A DNA stretch of 64,000 nucleotides, taken from Mansonella perstans (Eukaryota > Nematoda > Chromadorea > Rhabditida > Onchocercidae). Positions 14,601-28,025 of the stretch are shown here, piece after piece. Within the stretch, counting starts at the first letter, position 1. Each line of letters begins with the position of its first letter. The notes beneath the pieces were generated by a model, which searched no databases, had not been told where the DNA came from, and saw nothing but the letters and a program-made list of their open reading frames with translations. Location: positions 248,001-312,000 of the forward strand of contig JBAMDO010000009.1 in assembly GCA_037074765.1 (NCBI GenBank), given 5' to 3'. Both the position numbers and the translations under genes were made by a program.

Positions 14601-17600
14601 AATCACAAAGCTCCATCATAAAATCTTCGGGACCACAGCGGTCAAAAAGCTAAAATTGATTGAATTTGTCAGAAATAAAATGAAGCACAAAAAAAGTTGA
14701 AATAAAAAACGATATAAAAAAACATTACAGTAGTAAAAAAAGCAAATAACGAAAACAGTTCAAAATAAACGATTCCGTTATGTATTAACTCTATTAGTCA
14801 TCTGCCTACTGAACCTTGACATTTTTGATGTTGTAATAGCAGTGCCCTTTTGTTTCTTTTGTTTTGAAAATCTATTCTAATATTCTATTCCCAGCCACTG
14901 TTTTCATAACATTATTTCGTTTTTTAAACATGTTCCTTTTCAAAAACATATTAGTCTGTTCTATTATCCTATTTCATGCCACTGTTTTCATAACATTATT
15001 TCTTTTTTCAAATGTATTCCTCTTAACATACAACTTTCAAAAACACAGAACATATTGGCTTAGCTATGGTCACTTTCGTTCTTTATTTTTGGCTAGATGG
15101 ATATGTGGTCCATCGTTACAGCTAACATTTCAATAAATCAAATCAATATCAGAAGGACAATGGGAAATTATTCAAATACGGAATGATAAAAACAAGACTA
15201 ACTTGTCGTATCAGCGACGATGAACTTCGACGAGTATATGGATTGAAGTAACTAACGAATGCCGTGATGAGTGTCACAACAAGAACTTCTTTTACAGGAT
15301 TACTACCCAAAGTCTTATTTGCTTTTCGGAACCGACACCACTTTATGTTTGCCCTTCAAACAAGAACTGTAACATTAACTAATGCTTTAAATTTAAAAAG
15401 GATTTAAAAAGAAAAACTCACCATATGAATAAACTTCCAATGGTACCTCCAAATAATCCAAGACCGGCAAATGGAATTAGTTCGACAAATGTCCATTTCA
15501 TGCTGTAGTCAACGTGGAATAAAGAAGTCTGAAATTCCCCATTTTGACATAAATTTAAATACAATCAACAAAATCATCAAACAAATATGGTAACAAAAAA
15601 TCACCAAACAAAATCGCATTAAGCAGAACCAAAAAAATCAGCAAACAAATATAATAACATCTAAAAAACGTGATATTCATTTAAATAAATGCATTTAAAT
15701 CAAATCTGTAGCTAAAGGAGCACTAAACAGCTCTACAAAAAGAGGGCAGCAGGTTGTACAAGATGCTTCAATGCTTCTACCCATTACTAGAGCGTGCTTA
15801 CTTTATAAAATGCATAATTTAATCTGCAATCCTGAAAAGAAGTTACTGCAAATAAGTGCCATGTACCTGATCACTTCCAAATGGATTCATTATTCGTAAG
15901 ATAATTCCAGCAATAAGTGCGCAAAAAAATGAACGCCACATGGTTTTCAAAGGAAAATAATAACTTGCCTCTTCCAAACTGCAATTTTTCATTTTAAGCA
16001 TAACTGGTCAAATCCTTAATCTTTAATTATAAGAATTTTTCTGTTTCCATTAACCTACAAATTTCCTTTATAAAATAATAAAAATTACCAGACAAAAAGT
16101 GTTGCTGAATTGTATATCTTAAATCCTTCCTATAAACTTGTTAAAAGTGAAAAACTATAAAATACTGTTTGTTCTCATTTGTATTACATATTATGTTCGT
16201 TTTGAAAACACATCAAAACTTTATAATCACCTAAATAAAACTCCTCCAATAGGAGCACCAAATGCAACTGAAACACCGGCTGCAGCAGAAGCACTTAGTA
16301 TTTCACGCTTTTTGGCTTCGTTTGAGCCATATTTTGGAAAGAGATAAGAGAAAATATTTCCTATACAACAAGCCAAATGCACCATTGGACCTTCTTTTCC
16401 CAAATTCAGACCTAAAACATCGCGGAACTAATATTTTATTAAATTAGACTTGGAACGTTTCTCATAATTCTTTTCTTACTCTTCAGAAAGAATTTCCAGT
16501 ACTATGAAAAGTTGAAAAATATTACCAACCAGATGCAGATGCCAAGATTAAGCCAACAGATTTGATGATGAAAGTCCATTTGCCCAAATAACCTCTGATT
16601 ATAAAACCGGAGAGAATGCATTTGATCTCAGGTATACCTGAGCCGCAAGCATATGGAGCGAATACCTGAAAATTGAAATTTTCTGCTGACAGATTCTAAA
16701 ATGCTCAATCAGTTTTTTAGAAATGCAGTACGTCTACTTTTTTGTCCGTATTTTCTTCCTTTTGAATTCAAACCACAAGATTTCTCGTTTCTTTCTTTAA
16801 AAGGAACAAAAAAAAGTTAAACTGAATTATTGATGCGATATAAAAAGATACCTTTACTAAAGCTACAGTAACCCCTGCCATCAGTACACTCCAACCGCAA
16901 TAAAAGAATAATTCCATCACATAGTAAAAGAAATTTCGCTCATAAAACTGCATCATTTCAGGCCAAGATGTCCACGCCGAACAATCGGCATCTTTATAAA
17001 CACTATCATTTGCTGACCAACAACAGTGTTCACGATCAAGCCAAAATCGATCGGCGCATATACCATCCTGAATTGCAACAAAAAAGAAAAAATGCCTTAT
17101 TAAAAAAAAAAAAGAAAAAAGAAAAAAAACTTGAAAATAAAATATCAAACACATTTTACATCGCCAAAGTTAAGCATCCACTCATTCTTTCTAAGATGCT
17201 TAAATTCGGTCAGAAAGATGTATGTTTTTCGCAGAGACATTACCTTTAAATCGCTCATCCAACGTGCTCCAATATCAATAATACCGGCAATAGTACCAGC
17301 AGCAAGACCAACCATCAATACACATGCCCAACCACTTCCCGCATCCCATAAACTACATATCTTACCAAAATGAGTTTTTGATCGTTTTACGATAAATTTG
17401 TGACGCAATCTATCCCGTGCTAGATCTCTTTGCCAATCTATTGTATGGAAGTCATCATACCGACTGTAAAAATAAAAAATATTTTGATAACAGCCAAATA
17501 TAAATTTATATAGTTTCATTTGCAACTTAGTTCCGATGGAGCAAAATAAATGATATCACGTGTTCTTCCAAGTTCTATTGCCATAGGAAAACGTACTGTT

Positions 17601-18045
17601 AAGTTCCGAAACAATTTTTACATATACTGAAATAAATTTAAGTTACTTATTTTAATTCCTCAGGATTCTTCCCGAACAGTATTCTGACAAAATCTCAAAG
17701 CAATAACCTCTCTATTGGCGGTGAAACTTCATCGATGATTATTTCATCATTGTCAGTTAATGCAATTAAATTATTCCCATTTGTGCCTAGAATATATGAT
17801 ATATAGTTGATCCTTACTTGAAATAAACTGATAAACCATATCGATAAGTAGACTCAATAAAATGACATTCTAAATCAGAAGAAAATGATAAATATTCATA
17901 ATAGGAAATTTATGAATAAGCAAACAAACACACCGCGATATTTTAATGCTCCACGGCTACTCTGCGCAGCAGGTACCATTGCCGGTGCAGTATTAGAAGT
18001 GAAACTATTAGAAGTAGAGACGATTATATCATCATCACCCATCAT
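11602..18045 (-). CDS. clh-5: ClC-3/4/5-type chloride/proton antiporter (CLH-5 homologue)
   Basis: Eighteen exons keep phase throughout: 18045-17934, 17786-17708, 17595-17560, 17463-17244, 17067-16852, 16665-16530, 16411-16231, 15978-15867, 15528-15422, 15353-15203, 14649-14527, 14103-13936, 13733-13612, 13135-13018, 12844-12739, 12601-12463, 12364-12220, 11775-11602; 814 residues, the usual ClC-3 size. Seen in order: YDDFHTIDW and AGSGW near the N-terminus; GSGIPEIK (exon 6); GKEGP with the gating glutamate (exon 7); SLEE with the proton glutamate (exon 7/8 junction); [12 protein letters not shown] (exon 12); then two CBS domains (exons 15-18), the second containing [13 protein letters not shown]. 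All selectivity and coupling residues I know are present, so a 2Cl-/H+ exchanger of endosomal membranes is expected. The N-terminal start (ATG ATG at 18045) is the first good Met; exon 3 is only 36 bases and rests on phase agreement. Confidence 0.97.
14876..15030. repeat. About 84-bp tandem duplication in a clh-5 intron
   Basis: The stretch containing GCCACTGTTTTCATAACATT starts at 14894 and again at 14978, with similar T-rich flanks, so the period is about 84. Both copies lie in the intron 14650-15202. They look like a diverged two-copy duplication without coding content. Confidence 0.8.
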
Positions 18046-18348
18046 TATACTTGTTTTTAATTCGATTTGAGCCCTTTTTTTTGTTTTATACCGATTAAAT
18101 GTTGATAAGAATGTTCTGGACTGTTTCGGTGAGATTAAGCAAGTTGCTTCACTTTGCTATAAAAAACAGAAATAGAACTTTTTCTAAGATTTCAACTAAT
18201 TCTATCCATTGTGAATATGAGAATATGCACTCTATTCAAACCTATTCCTTCATCTGTCATTGGTAAATCCGAACATAAACGCATTCATCAGCACATACAT
18301 GTATATTCATTGTACCAGAAAGTCGTTTCAGTTATCTTTCTCCTACGG

Positions 18349-18387
18349 CAGAAATACTTCATCCTCCTATAGGATGAAATATTTCTG
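18349..18387. other. Near-perfect 17-bp inverted repeat (hairpin)
   Basis: CAGAAATACTTCATCCT is followed after the 5-base loop CCTAT by AGGATGAAATATTTCTG, its complement except for one position that would be a wobble pair on one RNA strand. Flanks do not extend the stem. Too short for a typical pre-miRNA. Confidence 0.8.
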
Positions 18388-19348
18388 ATATGTGGCTTTT
18401 TTAAAAGATAGCTTTTGTCTACAAGCCAATCTGTTCAACTAGCAAAAATAGCAATGTTTCAAGCATCAGCTGAATTATTCTCCCTGTTCCGATACTATCT
18501 GGTCTCCTCGCTGTTACTAAATTAGGTCTACCGCTGAACCCGCTGCTGGCATTATTTTTATAGCGAACATTTATCATTATTATATTCAAAACGATTTTCA
18601 CCCCCACCTTTCCCATTTAACTTTTTCATTGCCTTCAAACCAACTCTTAAGTCTATTTTGTCCTAAAATATGATAAAGTTGAGAGATAGTTGAAAGAAAA
18701 GACATACCTCCTCGCTAATCCATAGACTGCTCATAGAAAGTGAAATTGATCAACTTTCAAAAGCATTTTTTGTCCCAAATCAGCCAGGTTCCTAAAAATT
18801 CAACGTTTCATTTTAATGGCAATAAATTAGTTGAGCAAATAATAATAGTTAGCGTTCAAACAATGCTATGATAAGATCAAAAGCTAAAGATTAGTAAAGG
18901 ACAAATTCCTATTTGCTTTCGCTCAAATTTTAAAATTATAAAGTTTTAGTGAAAAAATCTTTTTTTCTTTCCAGAAAACATTAATTACAATTGCGTTGAC
19001 AACAATTCAACCAATTTATAACAAAAATTATTCGGAAATGGGGGAATAATTTAATTGAGCCTCCAAATGGTTAATTAATTGGTTCAATTAAATCTAAACG
19101 AAACAAATTGATCAATCAATCGTGCAAGCAATAATATCAGTATTTAAATAATGACAAAAGAAGAATAATTAAATATATAGCAGTGTATATCTCTATTTCA
19201 TTGATAACAAAAGAGAGATTATTGATAGTGAAATGCAAGAAATGAAAAAAAGATAAGGTAAAATCAAAAAGTGATAACAATTATCAGTAAAATCAACAAT
19301 ACATTATCATGGATAAATTTTACCCATTCTCGTGGAAAACCAGACCTA

Positions 19349-19408
19349 ATAATACAGTACGTGCGACCACTAAACCGGATAATACAATACGTGTAACCAC
19401 TAACCTCT
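19349..19408. repeat. Two-copy 30-bp tandem repeat
   Basis: The unit starting ATAATACAGTACGTG recurs exactly 30 bases later as ATAATACAATACGTG and continues with a shared ACCACTAA block. The CpG-containing unit contrasts with the AT-rich surroundings. It sits about 1.1 kb upstream of the farl-11 coding exons. Confidence 0.8.
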
Positions 19409-20509
19409 TATTGCAACCGTCACAAACATTTACAGCTGTCAGGTAGTAACAAAATGTAACACGGCCCGGCAGGTCACGCAGATACTATTTCGGGCCATTT
19501 CTTGTTCGTTACTTAGAGTCTTCGCATTATATCTTTTTAATTAATTTTAAATTTACTGTTTTAATTGAACTCTGTTTTTATTAATTATCAGAAATTGGAT
19601 CATTGCTGGAGTTTAAAGAATATTAGAGTTTTTTAACACTGCACTAATCGTTAATTAATTAAAATAATTAGTTTTGTCATACAATTTTACATCATTCATT
19701 GGTTCATATCATCGTTTTCATCGCTTGTTATTTATTCCATTTATTTGTCGTTTTTTTTTTCATTTCATATTTGCTGATTTTTTTAACTGTGCAAAATTTT
19801 ATATTCATAATTGTTTTTCCGTATGTTTAGTTTTTCTTTCAGTTTTTTTTTTTTTTTTTTTGCTACAATTTTAATGATTTATAAAATATTATGCATAAAG
19901 GTTCATACACATAACTTTGCATTTTTATAGCCATATATACGCGCTTATTTTTTAATATTTTGCGTACATAAGATTACATCTGTTTTTTAATGCATCTACC
20001 ATTTTTATGTTTTATAATTTTGTAAATTATTTTTTGCGTATAATTTTCAATGCAATCTTATGCAACATATGTAATCAATTTTTACAATCTTACGTACGTG
20101 TAATCCATCATAAGTGGCATAAACTTTTTGTCGCTTTTTTACAGTTGTAAAAATGGATTAGTGGGAATTGAAGTGAAAGTGCATTGACCAAATGAAATGA
20201 AATGATAGATAGGATTGAATATTCATAGAAGTGGTAATCAGTGCATTGCCATTATCATATCATTGATGAAAATTTATTCGGAAAAAAAGAAATACTATAT
20301 TCTACGTAATTGAAATTATTCACTGGATCGATGAATTCACAAGGTTTATACTTATATCATATTTATTTCTCTTTCATTGATTCGTTTTTTTTTTCTCGCA
20401 TTTTTTTTTGTAGTATTGAAATTTCATACTGGCACTTAAATAATGCTGCTACTTTTCATATTATTTAAAGTGATCCAGAAGATGGTATTTTTGAATTGAA
20501 TTATTTCAG

Positions 20510-23500
20510 GATTGGGAAAGTCGGAATTGTTACGACGTGTACGACCAAATTTTGCCGATGATGGTTAGCATTGTGCTATTTATTGAACTGCAAGATATTA
20601 AATGTTAAAATTGACTTCTAAAATATAACTTATAATAAAAATTATAGGATTAGACATGGACTTATGGCCTATTACAAATAGCATGGTTAAGGTAGTATTT
20701 AAAGTCATCGAGTTGTTCTTTAGAAAATTTACATTAAAATGATCATGCTCTTGCTGAATTCTTGACATATTATTTTATAGTATATGGTACAAACGTCTTG
20801 GAACTTACAAACGAACGTGAGCAGGTTAAAAATGATAATACAGAAAATCGAAAAGACATTTGCGAATCAGCGCTTGCACAGAGACGTTCGGCACAGTTGC
20901 CGAAGCTCAAAAAAATGCCAAACAAGCCTAGGCCATTGAGCAATGATTTATCGGTATTCGTATCTCTGTTTATGTTACTTCTTTTCTAAACAAAGTTTAA
21001 CTGAAGGGATTTCATTTGAGCTGAAAGTTTTCTGGAAATTCCAATTAATCTGTACTGCTTTAACATACTTATAAACATGTTTAATTTAAATTCTACATTA
21101 CTGCTGAATTTCTATCATCCTGAAGTCAGTGTACGCAGTACTCATATGTTGATGTTTCCTTACTTTATTATTTCATGTTATAAGTGACTTAGTTGCTTTC
21201 TTGTCCTTTATCTAATCTTTTATGATACATTTAGACGCGATGTGAAATGAATGATTTTGAATTTGTTTACTCCGACTGTGATACACATGCAGCAGAATTG
21301 GCAGAGCTTTACACTTACAGCGAGTTAGAAGATTGGGCACAGAATATGCATGCTTACAGAGAATTTGTAGACTCTAGAGAGGTAATTTGTTGCAAAATGC
21401 TACAAACTGCCTAAAATTATTGCTAGCGATTAGAATCTTTATTTATTGCGTAAATTTTTTTCCTCTTTTTTTACCATTTGCATTTAGTACATATGCTTCA
21501 ATTGTTGATATTAAAATTTTGTGTTTCTAGCATTATTTTAAAATCATTCTCATCATTCTACTGAAAAATCAAATCATTCTTAGTTTGGTCATAAGTGGTC
21601 AAAGCTTACGGCTAATCAACAAAACGATGTTTTATTGAATTTGCTAGAAAAGTTGGAACGAGCCGAGCCAAACATCCGATTAAATGCTGCACGATCCATA
21701 CTTTATATATTGCAGGTTTGTAATTACGGAGCTCATTGCCATTAAGCCTTTTTATTTTTGAACAAAAATTGCAGTTTTGACACATTTCAGGTGTATTTGA
21801 TGGTTATAGTGCCTTTCATATTATTATTAAGAGAAAAAGTTAATGTTTTAGCATGTCTGTTTAAAAATTTTGTGAATGTGTTAGTATTTTTTATTATTAG
21901 CAAAAAATGACCTAAAAGGAACTTCAAGCAATAAAACATAATTTATTGCGTGTAACATTATAGGGTGCTTATATGGATTTTGTTGATGATGATATTACCA
22001 TTGATGGCGTCTTCAGAGGTAAAAATGAAAGAGAAGGTGGAAGCGACCTAGGTATGGAGCATTGCGAAGAAAAATGTTTAACACAGGGAGTTTTCAATGC
22101 TTATAAAGCATATGAAGTTGGGACTTATCAGGTAGAAAATATTTGAACTTTTAAATGTATTATATGAGTTTTTGCAACTTTTAAATTTTTTTTAAATTTT
22201 TGAACTTCTAAATGTATTCGATGAGTTTGGAATTATCTGAAAGTTCTTGCGCAGGGAAATTGATTCCTCAAATCATAATTTTTTTTCCAGGCGTTGTGTA
22301 AACTCCTGTTGACTGAAACTCATGGTCTTTGGGATAGACCAGCTGGAGGAAGTCAGTGTAGTCAATCATCTTCAGTATCAAACAGCCGTTCAACTTCCAA
22401 TGCTGATCTTTCGGAAAATGTCGGTGCGTTTTGCTTTCTTTATAAATTTTTTGTCACTGTGATTTGCTATCGAAAATTTTTCCCTCATTATTTTTTCGAC
22501 TTCAATTATTTATGGCCTTTTAAAATTTTAGCTAAAAGTATATCAGTAACTCGTTGTTAACTACTTTTTTTTAAAGAGTGATATATCTAATTTGAAATTT
22601 ATTTTCCAGCATTTTCATTATTTTGGATTTTGAAAGCATTTTTTTTTATACGGGATCGACATTAGGCTGGTATTTGTTAAGTAATTCAGACTCTTTTAAT
22701 AAATAAAGCCATTCTATAGTGGAAAGGCAAAGTAATCGACGAAATGCTACGATGGCTGATAACGAAGTACTGCGTGTAACACTAAGTGCCTTATATCATA
22801 TGGTAGAGTCGATACGACGAATAGATTTGTTTGATTTTGTTGTACCCACAGATAAAAAATCTCGATACGCTTCGCTCAGGAAAGATTTTATTCTAGAAAT
22901 TGGTCAGTTTGGTTTTTTCTGCAAGTGTACGTACTTTTTATTACATTTTAAATAGGAATGATTGATTCTCAACTGTGTTCACACGAAACATTTTCAGAAG
23001 AAGTGATCGAGAGCGCCGATATGTCGTTGATTATGGTTTTACTCGAAATGATGCCCGCTTTCTGCCACGGAAATAGTCCTCATTTTCCAATGAAAAAAGT
23101 AATATTCCCATAATTAAACTAGTAGTAACGGTTAAAAATGTGTACTAACCTGTTGTAATCGACATTTGTTCGAAGGGGATTGTTTAATATGAAGCTAGAA
23201 ATCCAGATCATCTGACTTCATTCGCTTGATGACTGTAGTAGATGTAATATGACAGAATGAATTTTACTAAATTCCGGATGCTAGCTGTTATATCAGTTTT
23301 TACTTTTTTATGCAACGCGGATTATATTGGATCTGAAAGCAGTTTTCCTTGAAATTCCTCAACGTAAGTAAACATTTATTCATAGGTCCTTTTACTAATT
23401 TGGAAAACACTTCTGGCAATATTGGGTGGTTGGAAGGAGTTGCGTGAAGGGAAAATTGCCAAACGAGCAGCTGCAAATTTGGGCGATGTTGAAGATACAC

Positions 23501-26500
23501 TTCTTGTTGCAAGTGCGATGAAATCATCCTCGATAAATGGTAATGATTCGGAACAAGATCAAGGTAATTTCCATTTGGATTTTCATGAATTTTGGAATCT
23601 TACGTTTTGCTTAATTTTCTGCGATTTTTTTTTTTTTTTTTTAAATTCTGCGAATTCTTTGAACTCAGAAATTCTAATTTGGATGTATCAGCGATTTTGA
23701 TTTGTTACAGGTGTTATTCGCCCAAAGAGATCACTTCATTCTTCATCTCGATTAATTTGTCGACAGTTTGCTTGCACTACTTCTAATTCACTTGAAGGTC
23801 AACTAGTCTATAATTTTTTGTTAGATTTTATTTATTAACACTAGGAAAAGAGTTGTTAAATTAGAAGTCACATTAATTTACAGACAAAGACGATGAAGCA
23901 CTGGATAAAGAGAGATTTGAATATGCAGAAACTGATCAAGCGCCAACAGATTTGGGTCCGCCTGATAGTAGCAATACTGTTGACGGGAATGATTTAAGCC
24001 ACTTAACAGTTGAGGAATTACCTCAGACGTCAGGTATTTATTAATTTTGAACGTCGGGGTTTTGAAAATTTCTCGAAAGTAAAGAATTGAGTACAAACTA
24101 ATCATTCATCTATAATAAATGAACCCCCATTGAAAGATTGACAATTTGAGACTTTCCTAATAATTATTGGGACGAAATTAATGTTTTAGCTCCTGTTTCA
24201 GTAAAGGAAGAAGCGCTACACATGAGAAGCAAATCAAATCGTCCAAATCCGTTAATGCGGTATGTTTCTGATTAATCGGATTTTTTTCTAATCTCCAAGA
24301 AAATCTTCGAAATTTCCATGAAATTTCGGGAAATACGACATTAAACTTGCACGTCATTGTTAGGTTGAAGATGTATTCAATTTTAATTGTTGCAGAAGTT
24401 CATATACAGGTGATCGTACACCGGTCGCAGGCACACCTCCACCTATAGATATACTTTTTCGAACATCATTACCATGGAATTCAAAGGTTCGTAATGAAGA
24501 TATCGAAGCATTCTTGCAGCGTGAAAGGTCGGTATTGTTCCCACCTTTTTTCTTCTGTCTTCATTTTTGCTGAATTTGTTCAACTGCTTGTCAAGTTTTG
24601 TAGTAGTAAAATTGCATTATATTATATATAATATAAAGCAGGTTATGGTGATGATAGAGGATTTGATCAGCTCAAATTAAATTGGCTTTTGATATAATTT
24701 TCAGGATGAAATTTTTTAACTACCGCTTACCGAACGATTTAACAACGGTATATGGTTTACCATTACCGATCCAAAAAAGTATCGAAGCGCTACGTCCTCA
24801 TATTTATATTTCTTTGAGTGAATTGCAAGTATGATATTTATGGATATTGAGCACAGTCGATGCTGCGATTTTTTATATTTCAACATTTTTCATCAACATT
24901 TTCCCAATTTCTTTGGTAGTGAATACAGTAATGCAGATTAATTATTTGTAGGCTAATCGGGAAAAAGAATTAAATCGATATATGTTTTCACAGAGAGAAG
25001 ATTATATTCCAATGACAAGCGCTGAAAAATTGTATCGGATGATGTTACCGAATTTGAGTCAATACATTATTTCTTTATTAAAAGTACTGCTCGCTGCTGC
25101 ACCTTCTTCAAAGGTTAAATTCTAGCTATGAGATTACCGAACCATGATGTTAGCTGTTTTGCAAAAGCTGTTGGAATCTACGGCTATATTCGAAACTTAA
25201 AGGCATACAGTTATGCTGTCACACGAAAGTGGTCAAACTTTATGATATTCATGATCACTTCGATTACAAAAATAAGTGACCTGTAACAGCTGTAGTGCGG
25301 CAATCTAACTGTTGTTAATGAGCCTCGAAGCCCTTTCTAATTTTTTTTATTGTAGGCAAAAAGCGAAGCAATCAATATATTATCGGATGTGCTTACACCT
25401 GAAACGGATAACAGTGAGATACTGTCAAATTCACTCAATTTCGATAGTTCACTTTCCAATATCCTTGAACAAAGTGTCCGTATTGCAATCGATGTAAACC
25501 GACACAAAGAGGTGCGATTTCATCTCGGCAATAAGTATTTTTTGTAATTTAAAAAAGAACTTTTCGAGAATTAAAAGTTTTTGTCGGAATCTCATTATAT
25601 TTCTAAATTATCAGATAATGGTTAAAGCTGCTTCCGCAATTCTAATATTATTGATGAAGCATTTTCGATTAAATCACATATATCAATTTGAATATATCGG
25701 ACAGCATCTTGTTTTCGCTAATTGCATCCCGTTAATCTTGAAATTCATGGATCAAAATATGGTTCGGTATATACAATCGAAACATGAACTGCCACCGTAC
25801 AATTATCCACATGCTCCACTTTATTATGCGCGAAATCATGGTAAATTTTCGTTCGTTAATGTTAGAATAATTTCACGTTTTTGGATATCAAAATCAGCTG
25901 AGTAGAAATAACTATTTTTAACAGGTCGACAAAATTGTACAGCTTCTCTCAGCTACTACTTCTTTTCTTTCAGTTATTATTCTCTACTTTTTACTTATTA
26001 TTTACTTCGAATCTTTCGTCTTTGCTTGAGATCTTTCATTATCACGATTATTTCTTTATTGGATGTCTATGAGCAATGTGGAATTGTCCAATCCGTTGCG
26101 TAAAACGTTATGTTATACGCTTCTGTGATTCTAAGGTGGGACTATGGGCAATGAATGTTTGGCATTATTAGCTTGATATATGCGAAAGCAAGAGAGTTAC
26201 TTATTAGATTTGGAAATAAATCCAGAATTCTCAATTTAAATTTTTGACCAATGTCAGAGTATAATGGTATTACAGAAGAATGGCCAGTATTGGATATTAA
26301 CAATCTTGAAGACAGTGATTCGCAGTCACCATCTTATTATCTATGGCGTAATGTTTTCTCAGCCATTAATCTTGTGCGTGTGTTGAATAAATTGACGAAA
26401 TGGAAACATGCCCGTACGATGATGCTCGTAGTATTCAAATCTGCGCCAATTTTAAAACGCTCTTTAAGGGTTAAATTGGTTTGTTATTGCATAATCACTA

Positions 26501-28025
26501 ATATTCAAATCAATTAATGCGTTATTTCATTCTTATTCTTCCTCAATTTTCCCATTGTTATTTGATTTTCTGGTTTTACTGAATGAAATGGTGAATCTGT
26601 TGTTAATAAAATAGACTATGTATAAGCTAATCATTTATAACTTATTCCATATCTGAACTGTTGATTATATTACCGATAATTTGTTGATTCGAACTGAAAA
26701 AAATTTAAAAAATTTGAAAAGAAAGAATTATAAGAATATGAGACCTAATTTTAACATAATAATATCATTTTTTTGCTTTTTTTTTAGGCAATATTCCAGT
26801 TATATGTGTTGAAATTGCTCAAAATGCAAGCTCGATATCTAGGACGACAGTGGCGACGAACAAATATGGAAATTATGTCGGCGATTTATACGAAAGTGCG
26901 GCATAGGTAAATTTTTCTTATTTTATAGATGCGAAATTATAGGAAAGATCGAAATACAAAATCGGAATATAAATAAAGCTTGTTAGGTAAGATGATATTG
27001 CTTATGTATTGCACAAATATCGTGAATTATTGCTTTACCACGTTGTTAATGAGAATATTTTTTGTGACAAATTGCGAAAAGGCAACATTTATATTGTTTT
27101 TTCCTAGCTTTCTTTATTGATATTACGATCATTGCCAAATTTTCGCTTACAGTACAGGTACTGCGATTAATTGGGTGCATTTTACTTATTGCTCAAAAAT
27201 CACAGTTATTATACAAATAAGTTTTTTAATCTAATGACTATAAGCGGGATTTGCTATTTAATTTTTGTTTGAAAATGTATAACTTTGTTTTAGATTAAAA
27301 GATGATTGGGCTTATGCAAATGAAACTCGATCAAAATCATGGGATTTCCAAAATGAAGAAGCGGCACTGAAAACTGCAGTAGAAAGGTTCAACTCGAGAC
27401 GTTATGCTCGTTTGTATCCTGCGTTTGCATTAGGTAAATCGTATTGCAAAATTTTTGTGGAGATTAAAGTTTAATGTTTTTTCTTAGTCAAAGGATTAAA
27501 GCTCATCTTTGGTCAAGTTTAATCAACCAATTATAATGGAGGATTCATTTAAGATCAGTGTAAAAGTCACTGCTCGTTTTTGTTTGCATTATCATAGCGT
27601 TTCTTATTAGTCTTTTGAAATTTTGATTGTGTTTGAGTTCCGAGTAACTATCAAGTAAAAGCGAGTTCTCGCAGTGCAGTGAAAGGAGATCTTAAAAGTT
27701 GAAAATTTGATAAGCAAAATATGAGTTATTATGTTGAATTGTCAAGTTTTCCACTCTATTTATAAGATGCATTGATGATAACTTTACTCTGTTTGTAGTG
27801 GTTGGCGAAACTTCATCTCCAGGCGATAGTTATTTGGATAATGTTGATATGAATGAGTTTGAACCAGTGGATAACAGTTTCCAGTCATTATTGGGTACAA
27901 AAGTGGAACTGAGTGATCGATTTAAACGTAACTATGTCAAATGGGTTGACGATGAAGTGATTAAAAATCATACAAATTGGGATTTACTTATGGCAGTTAC
28001 ACGTGGAATCATTGATTTTGTGTGA
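20510..28025 (+). CDS. farl-11: Striatin-interacting protein (STRIP1/2, FAM40 family; FARL-11 homologue)
   Basis: Twenty-two exons in continuous phase: 20510-20563, 20648-20691, 20825-20953, 21235-21381, 21584-21715, 21964-22131, 22291-22423, 22720-22902, 22998-23098, 23386-23563, 23711-23797, 23884-24033, 24190-24259, 24396-24527, 24705-24828, 24952-25113, 25356-25511, 25615-25840, 26258-26478, 26788-26906, 27294-27433, 27799-28025; about 1,026 residues. Family blocks seen: [122 protein letters not shown]. These follow human STRIP1 in order across both its N1221 and C-terminal domains. STRIP proteins are the scaffold joining PP2A and striatin to GCK-family kinases in STRIPAK. It is longer than human STRIP1 (837), mainly in the linker. 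The true start is open: the first exon has no in-frame ATG; the first one is at 20656. Confidence 0.97.

Larger units (their letters stand above)
18046..20509. other. Divergent intergenic region between clh-5 and farl-11
   Basis: 2.4 kb between the two gene starts, which point away from each other, so it should hold both promoters and 5' untranslated parts. It contains a strong hairpin (18349-18387), a two-copy 30-bp repeat (19349-19408) and a locally GC-rich patch near 19460-19495 in otherwise AT-rich DNA. No convincing coding exon was seen; the first farl-11 exon may start here. Confidence 0.6.

Noticed and set aside
16768..17525. Several overlapping plus-strand frames of 80-93 codons
   Set aside because: They are shadows of clh-5 exons 4-5 on the minus strand, which match ClC-3 residue by residue.
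18419..18616. 65-codon minus-strand frame in the clh-5 upstream region
   Set aside because: Contains SGFSGRPNLVTARRPD, which looks coding-like, but no splice site or start links it to clh-5 and no family is recognised.
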